The notes under the pieces were generated by a model. It was not told the DNA's origin and made no database searches. It saw nothing but the letters and a program-made list of their open reading frames with translations. A stretch of DNA of 64,000 nt from Absidia repens (Eukaryota > Mucoromycota > Mucoromycetes > Mucorales > Cunninghamellaceae). The DNA is taken from NCBI GenBank assembly GCA_002105175.1, contig MCGE01000052.1:1-64000 (forward strand). The letters run 5' to 3'. Numbering within the stretch: position 1 is the stretch's first letter; the number at the start of each line of letters is the position of its first letter. The translations under genes and the position numbers were made by a program. Of this stretch, positions 21,391-32,302 are shown in pieces.

Positions 21391-22311
21391 GTGAACCTTC
21401 TCAAGTTATCTACCATGGTTTCCCCTATCAACTCCCCTGAAGTTATCAATCAAGATATCAACATGGATGGTAATTCCTCTCAAGACGATGGTGCGTCCTC
21501 AGTAATTTCGTTTGGTCAAACCGTCGGTGATCCTCTTGTGTCTGGTGACTTGCCTTCCTCTCTCGTGGAACACCAAAAGCTTGTGAAATCCTTAGAGGAA
21601 GCTATTGTTCGGACAAAAGGTGCTATTACTGTGGCATTGTCTGAATATCAGCAACTCATCATTAAGGTCGCTCCAACGAGTGAATTCGAAGAAAATGAAC
21701 GTCTTAGGGCGGTACTCAAGTGCAACTTGACAGAGCTGACAGAGCAATATGATCTGTTCACCAATGGCAAGGAGCAAAAGAAATCCACCAAGGAAGCATT
21801 GGTGGTACCTCGTAACCTCCCTGCGTTGCAATTGCTGGGTGACATTGACGGTATAAGACAAAAAACATACTTTGAAACCATTGACTGTTTTGTAGACATG
21901 TTTGAAATGGTACTCTATCAGCATCGCCTAGACGTTGATCAATCCTGGGAAGCATGTTTGATTTCCTCGGTGCAGCACTCGATGGATAAAAGCAGCTGGT
22001 TTCAAGAATCCTTAATGGGAAAAAACCTGGACTGGAGACAGGCCAAGGAAGAAATTAAGGTCAAGTATGGTGGTGATCACACTCAATCTCACTATCTTGA
22101 ACAACTAAACAATATGATGGCGTCCAAGTGGGAAGATCCTGTGGAATTTATTAGCAAGTTTAGCAGCATCATGCGAAGAGCTGGTGTGACTGATTCGATG
22201 GGATATGACTCTATTCTTTTGAGAGCATTAGGATATACTGTATGACTATAAAGGACATTAGAGTACAAGCATTATTAGACACGGGTACGGATGTATCCAT
22301 TATACAGTAAG
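21391..22311 (+). pseudogene. Ty3-like Gag fused by deletion to a retropepsin scrap
   Basis: The frame 21391-22245 gives 284 residues. The likelier start is the ATG at 21415 (ACCATGG). Residues 55-80 form a helical linker. A capsid domain spans about residues 130-275 (PRNLPALQLLGDIDG, FETIDCFVDMFEMVLYQHRL, SWFQESLMGKNLDWRQAKEE, WEDPVEFISKFSSIMRRAGV). Two bases after the stop's frame, 22242-22310 encodes MTIKDIRVQALLDTGTDVSI, the active-site D-T-G loop of a retroviral-type aspartic protease, then a stop. Zinc knuckle, RT and integrase are absent. The gag-protease junction shows that an internal deletion removed the nucleocapsid part. Confidence 0.8.
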
Positions 22312-23515
22312 TTTAAGCATTTGTGTAAAAAATAATTTTGTTACAAACAAAGAAAAAGCCTTGATAGAAGGGTGTTGGAAAAATAATTTTGTTGAATAAA
22401 TCAACTATACTGATGTACTGTATCACCTACCGTATCTCCTTCAGTAGCAAAAAAAATCACCGCTTTAAAGTAATTGAAATGTATGACGATTTATTATTAG
22501 TGTTGTATTTGTGATACGGTATCTACTTTACTTTTTACTTTATATTTTATAGTACCACTGATTGTATTACTGTATACATAAATCTCCGATAATCTACCGT
22601 CATCTTAGTGACTGCTCCCACACACATTGTCATACCCTGTCTCCATTATAGTATAGATGTTATTGTGAAATCCATTCATGGATCATCCCTTATGTTATTC
22701 TCACACACCAATAGAAAACATATACAGTAAATACCAACTACTTTAATATCAAATAAAACATCATAATTTCACTGTACTTCGTTCTGCCGCTTTATCTCTA
22801 CATATTCTTCAAATAATTATGGATTTACAGAAGTACAAAAATGTCATATTATTATCAGTAATCCTACATCACACAACTAGGATGATAATGATGTACTGTA
22901 CGTACAGTATGTAAGTATATTTGGTGAGCATATAGATGACTCCCTAATATCAAATGAAACCCAGTGTGTCGGAATTGAAGAGAAAACAAGTTTTTATTAA
23001 CGAAAAAAGCTTCTCGAAACTTATTTCAGACAGTATCTTATTCAACTATACAGACAGTATAAACCGGAATTTTTCTATTCAATACAGAAATAAATAAAAT
23101 GGACTCAGAGGAACGAGAAAAAAAAAATTTACCGTTATATCAAAACGGTTGGGCGTATGAATTTCCAGAATCCGTTTTCAAAAAAGGGGCCAATAAATCA
23201 ACGGAATATTGTTCAAAAAAAAGTCCCATTCATCAGTAACGTACTGTAATTAGGAGGATGGAAGGATCAGCTTCTGAGTCTTGATTAAGATTTGGCATTT
23301 TTGTCCCAGCCCAGGTCATCTCAATGTCTCTTTAAAGAAAAAAAAAAGTATGTGCTCGATCCCCATCCCACTGCCCCAACTGCCATCTTTAACTGATAAT
23401 AAAATGATTCTTTTTATAAATGTCATTTTATATTGAAAAAATAATGGCCTATTCGTTGTGATTGGAAAATATTTTTCAACGGAGGTTCTATGGAGCTACT
23501 ACTATACGCGTCAAG
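22312..23515. other. Intergenic DNA, no gene seen
   Basis: AT-rich, many TACTGTA motifs. At 23129-23151 an ACCGTTATATCAAAACGGTT-like palindrome is nearly identical, in reverse complement, to the palindromic block of the LTR-D copies at 37080 and 38308. It may be a relic of that family. Confidence 0.45.
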
Positions 23516-23519
23516 TCTG

Positions 23520-24150
23520 TCGAATGGTCTACCGCATTAGAACAGTACGTAGAATAATCTACCATATTAGAATAGCTTTTTCATCCATTATTCATTGCAA
23601 AATAAAAAACTCTTTTATTGAATCATGATGGTCAATACTATGCTAAAAGGAAAGAAAATGTAAATAGGGGGGTCAATAGTTGTGAGAGAGGTGCTAGTCT
23701 AAAACAATGGTGTAAAAAAAAGGGATCTCTCCAAAAGGGATTTCTAAAAGGGATCTCGAAAAGAGATCTGCAAACTGCTAATGAAGTTTAAACACACATT
23801 ATTCAAAGCGAAGACAATGTTGGTTTTGAAGCAAAGACAAGTTTTTTTGAAGTAAAGACCACGTACGGTATGTTTTATTGAAGAAAACAGACATACTAAG
23901 CTAATCAAGACATCCCCCCAGATCCTAGATTCAAAATGAAAGTGTTTCCCCATGCATCTTGTCATCCCCTTTTCTGAAACCCTTCTAAACTAGTCCTAAC
24001 AGAAATCCAAGGCTACCAGGTCCACAACGAGCCAAAAACCGTGACGAAAAAATAATTTTTCATTAAAAAAAAAAGGAAAGAAAAGAAAGAGAAAGAGAGA
24101 AAATGGGGGGATGCCGCTTGAAAAATAATTCATGTTGGGCGGGGGTTTTT
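23520..24150 (+). repeat. R3 dispersed repeat, long copy with its 5' neighbour segment
   Basis: 23520-23670 corresponds to the 4020-4215 segment; R3 proper follows, core AAATGAAAGTGTTTCCCCAT at about 23935, TTCTAAACTAGTCCTAAC, a GAAAGAGAAAGAGAG tract and ATAATTCATGTTGGGCGGGG. It is collinear with 4020-4720, so both loci descend from one longer element. Confidence 0.75.
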
Positions 24151-24331
24151 CAAATCCCGTCAATAAATATTTTTTTTTGTAACATGTTGTTTATTGAAAA
24201 AAAAAGACCTGCGGTCACGTCACAATGAGAGGTGTCCAGTTATATAAAAAAGGGAAGATGGAGGGAATGATCTAGTGACGTAGACATGGGCCCAAGTCGC
24301 ACGAAACAGCAATACGCACCGCCCACATCGA

Positions 24332-24900
24332 GTGTCACTCCTCAACACCCCTCCCACCTCACCAAACTCTGACACTACGCAAAATCCTACCAATGTCATC
24401 CGCACCAAACTTTTCCGGAACGGCCGTAACGAGGGCTCGTTCTTTTTTGATGTTTCCTCTCGCCCCAAACCCGAGTCGACCCTCTTCCAGAAAATACTCA
24501 GTCAATATCCTGCCTGTCGTGGTGCTGCTCCTTTCCGCGATGGTGGTCGTCGTTTCCTTGAAGTCAACCTCAATCCAAGCAACAACAAAGAGGCCATGTC
24601 TGAATTCCCATCCTTTGGTCTCCTCTTCGACGATGGAAATCAAATCCTCCCTTCTCCTGCTCTTCCCGATCGTGCCAATCTCAGACGAATCATCTCTCCC
24701 GAATGCCCTTTTTTATTCAAAGAAGAGATCCTAATGGCCTCAATACCACCCTTAAACTGTAGGATCAGGTCATGAATCTTGGCATCATCACGGATCCGAT
24801 CTCTGGAATGTATACCTTGGGTTCTGACTATGCCATGATCGATACAACCACCCCATCTAGTGACCGTAGAAGAGATGGAATAAGGCTGTATAGTGCGGAG
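24332..24900 (+). pseudogene. LINE ORF1-like fragment, broken
   Basis: The frame 24332-24775 contains TKLFRNGRNEGSFFFDVSSR, AAPFRDGGRRFLEVNLN and FLFKEEILMASIPPL. After a one-base shift it continues NGLNTTLKL, stop, DQVMNLGIITDPISGMYTLG then SDYAMIDTT. This order resembles the ORF1 (Gag-like RNA-binding) proteins of fungal LINEs as I know them. The assignment is by pattern memory only. A stop and a shift disable it. Confidence 0.5.
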
Positions 24901-25325
24901 AAAAATTAGACAAAAGGTATACGATTGCTACCTTGGACACTGTCGTAGAGTAGTATATTCAGCGTGTGACCGACCATTTCCTTTAATGACCGCCCCTTTT
25001 TTAGTATTTATTTTATTTTAATTGACAGCTAAATAAAACACATCTTTATCTTGAACTGTATATCGATCACGGAAGTTGAATTTGTTATTTTGGATTTTGT
25101 TATTTTGTTTGTTATTATCGTATTGCTGTATAATACGATCTTGGAACCCACTGCCGAACACCCTCACAACAAGTTATAAGCACCACACGTATCATTTTGG
25201 TGGAGAACCCCTGGGCACATTTGCGTACTACAACTGCTATATTGTCCCATTATTATTTTATTGTACTGTCGTGCTATACACCCTCACCCCAAAAAAAAAA
25301 AAACTTTTTATTTGCGCCGCCCTGA
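24901..25325. other. Non-coding stretch ahead of a gag fragment
   Basis: 24866-24960 carries about 75 bp repeated at 25682-25756 (AGAAGAGATGGAATAAGG, GGTATACGATTGCTACCTTG). The stretch from 25040 to 25325 is probably retroelement leader. A TGGTGGAGAACCCC at 25199 could be a tRNA primer site, but no LTR end was proved in front of it. Confidence 0.4.
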
Positions 25326-25685
25326 ATGGAAAACAAAATTGAAAACACGCAAGTCGCCACAAAAGCGTTTAATCCAAACCACTACGTCGACAAGCCCGAC
25401 CGTTTTTATGGCTACCCATCCGAAAACCCTTTATTATGGCTGCGAAATGTCGGCAACTGGATGGAAGCGGTCGATATGGAGGATTATCATGCCCTAAAAA
25501 TTGTTCCAACCTTCTTGAAGGGTAACGCCGCCACTTGGTGGGACATGGAAAAGAAGAATGTCAAGGACTGGTCCACTTTCAAAATACGATTCCAAGATTT
25601 TTTTATTTCGACGGACATTGAAGAAGCCTGGTGGTCCGAACTTGAGAACGTTAAACAAGGCCAATCAACAGTGAACGAATCGTAG
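25326..25685 (+). pseudogene. Ty3-like Gag fragment
   Basis: 119 codons: a retrotrans_gag-type capsid start (PDRFYGYPSENPLLWLRNVG, KIVPTFLKGNAATWWDMEKK, WSTFKIRFQDFF, EEAWWSELENVKQGQSTVNE). It ends abruptly at 25685, where the 75-bp sequence also present at 24866 begins, so the rest of the gene was deleted. Confidence 0.75.
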
Positions 25686-25756
25686 AAGAGATGGAATAAG
25701 GCTGTATAGTGCGGAGAAAGATTAGACAAAAGGTATACGATTGCTACCTTGGACAC

Positions 25757-26079
25757 TGTCGTATTTGTGATCCTCTATATTTACATTATAAATCAATCTA
25801 TCAAATATAGCAAATGTCAGACTCAGATCAGGCACTATGTAACTGTCATATTCAATCCCGATCTGTCAGTACACCAATGATCATTCAATCATCTAATCAC
25901 TGTCCAATGATTTATTCCCTCATCTCTACCTTATCCAATAATACATTAGTAGCAGAAATTTATTATTCCAACAACCGCTTCCCCAATTTTATTATAAAAG
26001 CCTTCCATCATTTTACTGAAATAAAAATATAACTTTGTCTCACTTATTTTGACTTATCATCTACTACACCAACATTACA
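25757..26079 (+). mobile_element. Solo LTR, family LTR-A, with target duplication
   Basis: 323 bp from TGTCGTATTTGTGATCC to CCAACATTACA, flanked by GACAC (25752-25756 and 26080-26084). TTATAAAAG at 25994 and AATAAAA near 26021 are placed as TATA box and polyadenylation signal. Confidence 0.9.
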
Positions 26080-26154
26080 GACACCGACTAGGGGAGAAGG
26101 GATTTTGTTGAAAGTCTTGGTCCAATGGGCTGCTCGGATGTCATGAAGGGTGAT

Positions 26155-26391
26155 TGTCGTATTTGTCATCCTCTATATTTAAATTATAAGTCAACCTATC
26201 AAATATAGCAAAATGTCAGACTCAGATTGGGACTTAACTGTCATATTCAATCCCGATCTGTCAGTAGTAGAAATTTATTATTCCAACAACCGCTTCCCCA
26301 ATTTTATTATAAAAGCCTTCCATCATTTACTGAAATAAAAATATTACTTTGTCTCGCTTATTTGACTACCTCTCTAGTACCAAACATTACA
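26155..26391 (+). mobile_element. Solo LTR-A with internal deletion
   Basis: 237 bp, TGTCGTATTTGTC to CAAACATTACA. It lacks about 85 bp between the CCCGATCTGTCAGTA region and GTAGAAATTTATT compared with the neighbouring copy 75 bp upstream. No target duplication. Confidence 0.8.
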
Positions 26392-26414
26392 TACTGTATG
26401 TCAAAATACAACAG

Positions 26415-26748
26415 TGTTGTAAATAGAAGTTTTTTTTTTTTGAAGAATGTAAAAATAAAAATAATGAGAGTGTTGATAACCTTTATTTGATGTAAATCAA
26501 ACATCTTTTTATAAGGATGTGATTATGATATAAAACAATATACTAACTATTACTATGGTTATACTGTATATAGTGGATGGGTTTCTTCTTTCAAAGACAT
26601 GAAAAAGTGAAATCAAATTATGACGCCCACCTTTGTATTGTAGCACTGGATTTGAATTTATTTTTTATTTCACTTGCAGTATGCCTGACTCATATCAATG
26701 TCACACTTTGTTTTATTTTATTGCTACATTTATATGCGAAATACAACA
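26415..26748 (-). mobile_element. Solo LTR, family LTR-E (reference uninterrupted copy)
   Basis: 334 bp; minus strand TGTTGTATTTCGCATATAAA to TCTATTTACAACA, so TG..CA with an extended TGTTGTA/TACAACA terminal repeat. It is the uninterrupted copy against which the LINE and TIR-element insertions in the other two copies can be read. Flanking five bases do not match. Confidence 0.85.
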
Positions 26749-26939
26749 GGAGTACAAAAAAAAAAAACGACACAAAGATTGAAGTTAAAAGCAAGCAAAG
26801 TTTTATTCCAGAAAATGATATAATAAAAGTAAAAAAATCAATACTAAAGTAAAAATATCTAAACTACATGGTACGCATTCATCGGATGAAGGACCTTCTA
26901 TTACTAAGCCAAGAGTGCCAAGGAAATCATATGGTAGTT

Positions 26940-27180
26940 TTGGTAAATAAGCTTGAATAGACTTGATTTGACTTGATTGACATGAATAGGCTTCGTTCGG
27001 CTTGATTTGATTTGAGTTGATTTGATCTGTCTTGATTTGATTTGATCTGACTTGATTTGATTTGGCTTGATTTGATTTGGCTTGATTTGATTTGGCTTGA
27101 TTTGATTTGGCTCGATATGATTTGACTTGATTTGATTTGGCTTGATTTGATTTGACTTGAATAGGCTTCACTTGACTTAA
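26940..27180. repeat. Satellite, CTTGATTTGATTTGG unit
   Basis: About fourteen units of 15 bp, with interruptions of CTTGA and CTTGAATAGG type at the edges. The minus strand is translatable as a KSNQA/SSQIK repeat, a by-product of unit length 15. Confidence 0.9.
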
Positions 27181-27239
27181 ATAGAAGAGCTTGCATCCGA
27201 CAAAAGCGATACCAAACTAAGGAAAGAAGGCAAAGAAAA

Positions 27240-27545
27240 ACAAAAAGAGTAGACCGTAATAGGCTTGGAATAGGCTTGCATTGGCTTGAATAAGACTTGG
27301 ACCCATTGTAATATGCTTGAATAGGCTAGGATACACTCGGATTGACTTGGACCCCATTGGAATGGACTTGGACAGGCTTGGTTTGACTTGACATACAGTA
27401 GGTTTGAATAGGCTTGGGTTGGCTTGTATAGGCTAGGACACACCTGGATTAACTTGAACCCCCCATTGGAATTGTCTCGGACAGGATTGTACATGTTTGG
27501 ATTGGCTTGGTTCCCCTGGAATGGCTCGCCTATATTGAAAGTACA
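27240..27545. repeat. Degenerate satellite, TTGAATAGGCTTGG type
   Basis: Irregular repetition of GGCTTG, GACTTG and CCCATTGGAAT blocks, probably an older part of the same expansion as 26940-27180. Confidence 0.65.
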
Positions 27546-27659
27546 ATACAATGCGTGTCAATACAGTGCAACATCATATTGTAAAAAAAAAAAAAAAAAA
27601 AAAAACCACTTACCTTATGTAATCGAGACGGCCAAGGGACAATTGATGCTTGGGCAAGC

Positions 27660-27995
27660 TTGGAGGAAGGAAGGACTTGACCAGACGAGGAGGGGTTTGA
27701 CCGGTGGGGGACTTGACCAGAGGAGGAAGGGCTTGACCAGTGGAGGAGGGGCTTGACCAGTGGAGGAGGGGCTTGACCATAGGGGGACTTGACCATAGGG
27801 GGACTTGACCAGAGGGAGGGGAAAGACTTGACCAGAGGGAGGGGAAAGACTTGACCAGAGGGAGGGGAAAGACTTGACCAGAGGGAGGGAAAAGACTTGA
27901 CCAGAGGGAGGGAAAAGACTTGACCAGAGGGAGGGAAAAGACTTGACCAGAGGGAGGGAAAAGGCTTGACCAGGGAAAGGGAAGAGAGAGAAACT
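27660..27995. repeat. Satellite, GACTTGACCAGAGGGAGGG unit
   Basis: Two phases: 27680-27800 in units of about 18-21 bp (GGAGGGGCTTGACCAGT, AGGGGGACTTGACCAT), then eight regular units of about 24 bp (AAAGACTTGACCAGAGGGAGGG) to about 27970. It shares the CTTGA word with the two arrays before it. Confidence 0.9.
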
Positions 27996-28995
27996 AAACT
28001 AAGGGAGAATACTAATTTTCATTCTAGGTCTACTGTCAAGCAGCTGCGACCCTTGAGCCCCGTAGGGAGGGGTTAAGAGATAAGTTTGGTATCATGGTAG
28101 TTGAAACTTATCAATCCCAAGGGAAAAAAAAGAAAGAAAAAATAATTCTGAAGGTTTTTGGGGTCTATTTATACTTTAAATCTCGCAGTCTCATCAGAAA
28201 ATTTTTTCCAACTTCCACTCGTAGCCAACCAATGTCAAGCCACCTTTAGTCAGACAAGGACAACAGTCCATAAATTTTTTTAAATTGCCGCCAGTCAGAG
28301 AACGATAGCAGCGGCAAAACAATTACCGCGCCTCACATGCACTCCAGGACTAGATAGACTATATACTGTACACACATAAAGTAAAAACACTCCATCTACT
28401 TAATGAGTGACAATGAATGTGTTAGCATTATGCCTACAAAAAAAACAAGCGATCACCCACCAAACCGCGGAAAGATAGAGATGGCAGAAAAAACCTACAG
28501 TAATGATATTTTTTACAGACAGACAGACACACAGAAAAAAAAACAGTTTTTCTGCAACACAATCGGCACACTATATACGTAACCCATTAGGCAAACAGGT
28601 GTCGTATTTGTCATTTGTCACTAATCATTTCCCACACTATCCCACTTGTCATTCCTATACAGGTACAGGTATAACACACAGCCTCAAGTACACTACTTAG
28701 GCATACACGCTTATATCTACAGACAACCAGCTTCCCATAGCCTCAAATTACCATTCTTCGACCACATCCACAGCCACAAATAGCACAGCCTTCCTTTTCC
28801 CCATTTTATTATAGAAATCCTTCCTCATTTTATTCAATAAAAACCATATCTGTTATATCACTTATTTATTATAACTTCTTCTTATTTTATCAAATATTAC
28901 ATAAGTACAGTGCCCTAGATTCACAGAATATTCATTCGACAAACAAACTAAACCCATCAGAGCCAGACTAATGATAATATATGTATTTTTTTTAT
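27996..28995. other. Intergenic DNA, no gene seen
   Basis: No coding frame or known repeat of the window was recognised. 28790-28880 resembles an LTR 3' region (TTATTATAGAAATCCTTCC, ATTCAATAAAAACC), so a further diverged LTR may lie here. Confidence 0.4.
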
Positions 28996-28999
28996 TCAA

Positions 29000-29237
29000 A
29001 TAAACATATACTGTAAACAATGACAACATAAAACTATACTAAGCTTAAACAAGGGTTCCAGATCATTTTCAATCCAAAGATGGTTCCTAAACCATGATTT
29101 CAAAATGACATGGTTTCCCCATGCACATTGTCAATCCCAGATCTAAATTCACTCTAATCCTGTTCCTAACACTAAACCTAGTTGGCCAACCACCTCAGTG
29201 ACGTTCTTGATGAAGACAAAATTTGGAAAAAAAAAAA
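29000..29237 (+). repeat. R3 dispersed repeat
   Basis: Core AAAATGACATGGTTTCCCCA at about 29101, CTAATCCTGTTCCTAACAC, followed by an A run and the AAAG microsatellite. Confidence 0.7.
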
Positions 29238-29273
<36 letters not shown>

Positions 29274-29275
29274 AA
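29238..29275 (+). repeat. Microsatellite (AAAG)n
   Basis: About nine perfect AAAG units in the purine tail of the preceding R3 copy; several other R3 copies have irregular purine tails at the same place. Confidence 0.9.
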
Positions 29276-29329
29276 AGGAGAAAAACTCAAAAATAAGGAT
29301 TGTCGGTGTGTGAAAAAAATCTGTGTCAG

Positions 29330-30698
29330 TGTTGTATTTTGCATATGAATGTAGCAATAAAATAAAATAAGGGAATTGCTCCATTTCAGAGGATTTTCAG
29401 AGGATTTTCAGAGGATTTTCAGAGGATTTTCAGAGGATTTTTCGGAGACCGTCCCGTACCACCTTTATTGTATCGCCGATAACTACCAGATTAAACAAGC
29501 TTGGTGACATTAGCGATATAAAAAATTGGCATTGTTTATTCAATAGAGTAATGCTTTAAAAAAATAAAAATAAAAATCATGATTATCATTTTCGTTTTGG
29601 AATGAAATTTGTTTGGCATATATTTTCCTCATGATGGACTTTTTGGTAATAGTGCTTGATGATCGTTTTTGTCTTAGTGGTTGTTAGTGGTGGTGTTGCC
29701 TTTTGATAAAGATGAGTTAGTAGTAAAGGTGTAGGTGGTGATGGTGCTAAATTTGATACTGGAGGAGGTGGCGGTGGAACCGATGGCAAAGTTTATGTTT
29801 CAATTGGTGATTCCAATGTAGACGGTGGTGACTATAATGGTTTTTTTGACAGATCTTTCAATAGACGTTTTGAGAGTCCTGATAATTGGTACTGCTCAGG
29901 TGAGTCAATCTGCTGAAAAAATGGAAGTATATATGCTGTTTGTCATTTTCCTATCCAAACTGAAAAATTACAAGTCAACCATCCTTTTATGCCTATCATC
30001 TACTTTGTAAATTTGTCGCCAATTTACATGATCGTTTAAAAATGCCAACTAGTAGGTTCCATAGCCATGATCGGACCATAAATCATGTAATCTTGTTCTA
30101 TGATACTGTCCTTAGTTATAATTTCTAGAAAATAATTGCGTTGATCATTGTGGTCGTTGCTGTTCATATTATCGGATACAGTCAGAAGTAGTGTTGTATT
30201 GCAATACGTTTATTCGGTAGGATAAATCTGCAACGAGAGGGTCAATGCTTGACATCCTCGACCATACTCCTTGATAAGTATAGATTTCTCCAATTGGAAG
30301 ATGACTAGTCATAACAAATAGAAACAATAGCGCACCAAACAATATGGTGAAAAGAGGTAAAGAAGTAAGTGTCAATTTCTTTGTTATTGCTAATGTCACA
30401 AAGCTTGTTTAAATTGCTAATTACCGGTGATACAATAAAGGTGGTACGGGACGGTCTCTGAAAAATCCTCTGAAATTCCTCTGAAAATCCTCTGAAAATC
30501 CTCTGAAAATCCTCTGAAGCCTCTGAAAATCCTCTGAAATGGAGCAATCCCCTAAAATAAAGTATGACATTGATGTGAATCAGGCACAATACAAGGGCTC
30601 AGGTCATATATGGGTGTCATGATCTGATTTTACTTTTTTCATGTCTTTGAAAAAGAAACCCATTTATTATATCAAACCGTAGTAATACAGTACGGTAA
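29330..30698 (+). mobile_element. LTR-E copy split by a TIR element
   Basis: 29330-29370 (TGTTGTATTTTGCATATGAA to AATAAAATAA) and 30561-30698 (AGTATGACATTGATGTGAAT to CCGTAGTAATAC) join into the first half of LTR-E exactly as at 26415-26748 and 10030-10302. The insertion point is the AATAAAATAAAATAAAG stretch. The 3' half is missing beyond about 30698, where transposase-like sequence starts. Confidence 0.85.
29371..30552. mobile_element. Non-autonomous TIR element 1 (1182 bp, 8-bp duplication)
   Basis: Flanked by TAAAATAA on both sides (29363-29370, 30553-30560). Terminal inverted repeats of roughly 190 bp begin GGGRATTGCTCCATTTCAG. Each arm then has 5-7 direct units of 11 bp (CAGAGGATTTT), followed by GAGACCGTCCCGTACCACC, TTGTATC and AACAAGCTTKGTGACATTAG. 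The internal 29580-30380 region has no intact frame; decayed coding-like scraps (SIGDSNVDGGDYNGFFDRS on plus) suggest it derives from a longer element. An 8-bp duplication is shared by hAT, P, KDZ and some MULE elements, so the superfamily is undecided. Confidence 0.9.
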
Positions 30699-30705
30699 AA
30701 AAAAA

Positions 30706-32204
30706 ATGGCAGCATCAAACGAAACGGCAAAGCTGATATACAGTACAAGCAAAATGAAGCAGCAATCAACAACGTCGCAGCTATTCCATTCGGTCTTGGC
30801 AGAAGAATTATGGGCAAATGGTATGATACGTCTATCTATGCAAGGCAAGCATCCCAAGGCAGTGTCCTTCCTTCGAAATCCAGATGGAAAAAGGCTGTGC
30901 TTGGAGTGGCTACAACAAAAAAAACCCATTGGAAAGGGAACTTAGCTTCTTACAAGAAAAATTACAGCAAAATTTGGCGTGTGACAAAATATCGACAGCA
31001 ACGATAAAGAGATATTAAAATGAATGGGGCTTTAATTACCGCCAAAACAAAAAAAGGCATTTACTATGACGGACACGAACGCGCCAATGTCATTGAATAC
31101 CGTGAAAAGTGGGCAAAAGAAATGATGGTGGTGGTACTTGCAAGGACGGATTCAAGAAGACGTTACGTCATGGTGACCCACGATGAATCAACATTCTATG
31201 CAAATGATGGTAAAGGAAGTGGCTGGTTCCTGGGCGATGAAACACAAATTGAACCAAAAGGCCTAGGAAAATCCATCATGGTTAGCGAATTCCAATGCCC
31301 TTGCCATGGAACAATGCGTTATGAAGGCCGCTCAATCCGGAAATATTTTGAAGCTGGTAAAGGTCGTCAGGGATATTGGGGTCATGAAGATATGGTTCAA
31401 CAGTTGAAAGAAGATGTATATTCAAAGCATTACATCCTGGCTGCATGGGTGTTTTCTTATTCGATCAATCCTCAAACCATAAAACTTATGCTTCTGATGC
31501 CTTGGTTGCAAATAGAATGGCCTTGAATCGTCACCTCGTCCAAAAGACTACACTGCACAATTTCAGGGATACCTTCTTCGCCAAGAATGGCCGCAAGCAC
31601 AAGCAAATCTTTTACGAAATCGAGGAAAAAAAGTTCAGCAAATGGAAAATTAAAAAACAAAAAAAGTACTTCAAGGGCGTCAAAAAGATTTTGCAAGAAA
31701 GAGGATTGTGGCATGATGAAGACAACAGTCCTGGGCTTGAAGGAAAAATCTGGCGATTGAATTGCCTCAACAAAGAAAGCGATGACAATGATAATGTGGA
31801 ATGCTTTGCGATGCATTGTTTGGCGAAGCAAGAGGATTTCCGTGGACAGCGTCTGTGCAATTCAAGAAGCGCTCCGTGCAAACATACTCATATGTCGTTT
31901 CTATCCAAAATTCCATTGTGAATGCAATTGGATAGAGCGATACTGGGCTGATGTTAAGCGGGAAGTGCGTAAGAACTGTACTTATACCTATCCCAGTCTC
32001 CAAAAAAAAACCTGGAACAATCCTGTGACATGGCATCTCCGCCAAATGGAATGCCACTGAAAATCAGACGCTATTTCATGGGATGCTGGCGGTACATCGA
32101 AGCGTACAGTCGACAGAAAGACATCGGTGAAGCCCATGAAATTGTAAAAAAAATTATTCAAGCACGATACACATCCCATAGAAGACTTGGAAACGAAGAT
32201 TAGT
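30706..32204 (+). pseudogene. DDE transposase of Tc1/mariner-IS630 type, multiply frameshifted
   Basis: Read across frames, the order is: helical N-terminus (ELWANGMIRLSMQGKHPKAV), ELSFLQEKLQQNLACDKIST, shift near 31015, then KKGIYYDGHERANVIEYREK and VMVTHDESTFYANDGKGSGW (first Asp). PKGLGKSIMVSEFQCPCHG and AGKGRQGYWGHEDMVQQLKE follow, then a shift near 31445 and GVFLFDQSSNHKTYASDAL (second Asp). A shift near 31860 leads to CNWIERYWADVKREVRKNCT (Glu), and a shift near 32045 to RRYFMGCWRYIEAYSRQKDI. All three catalytic acidic residues survive, but at least four shifts make it inactive. The YDGHER/HDEST pattern is that of a fungal DDE transposase group I know from Basidiomycota and Mucoromycota. 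It lies between two TIR elements with other termini and I found no terminal repeats of its own. Confidence 0.8.
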
Positions 32205-32302
32205 TTATGTATTTTTATTTTCATTTATTATTTGTACAATAAAAAGTAACGTCCCTCCTTTTTTTTGTTGTACGCACAGACACACACACACCCGTTTTTT
32301 TT

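Noticed and set aside
24332..24734. Second overlapping frame at 24393-24734 and minus frame 24359-24643
   Set aside because: Shadows of the LINE ORF1-like frame, which alone shows an ordered motif series.
26803..27196. Minus-strand frames with SSQIKSSQIK and KSNQAKSNQA repeats
   Set aside because: Direct translation of the 15-bp satellite; no start context, no flanking coding.
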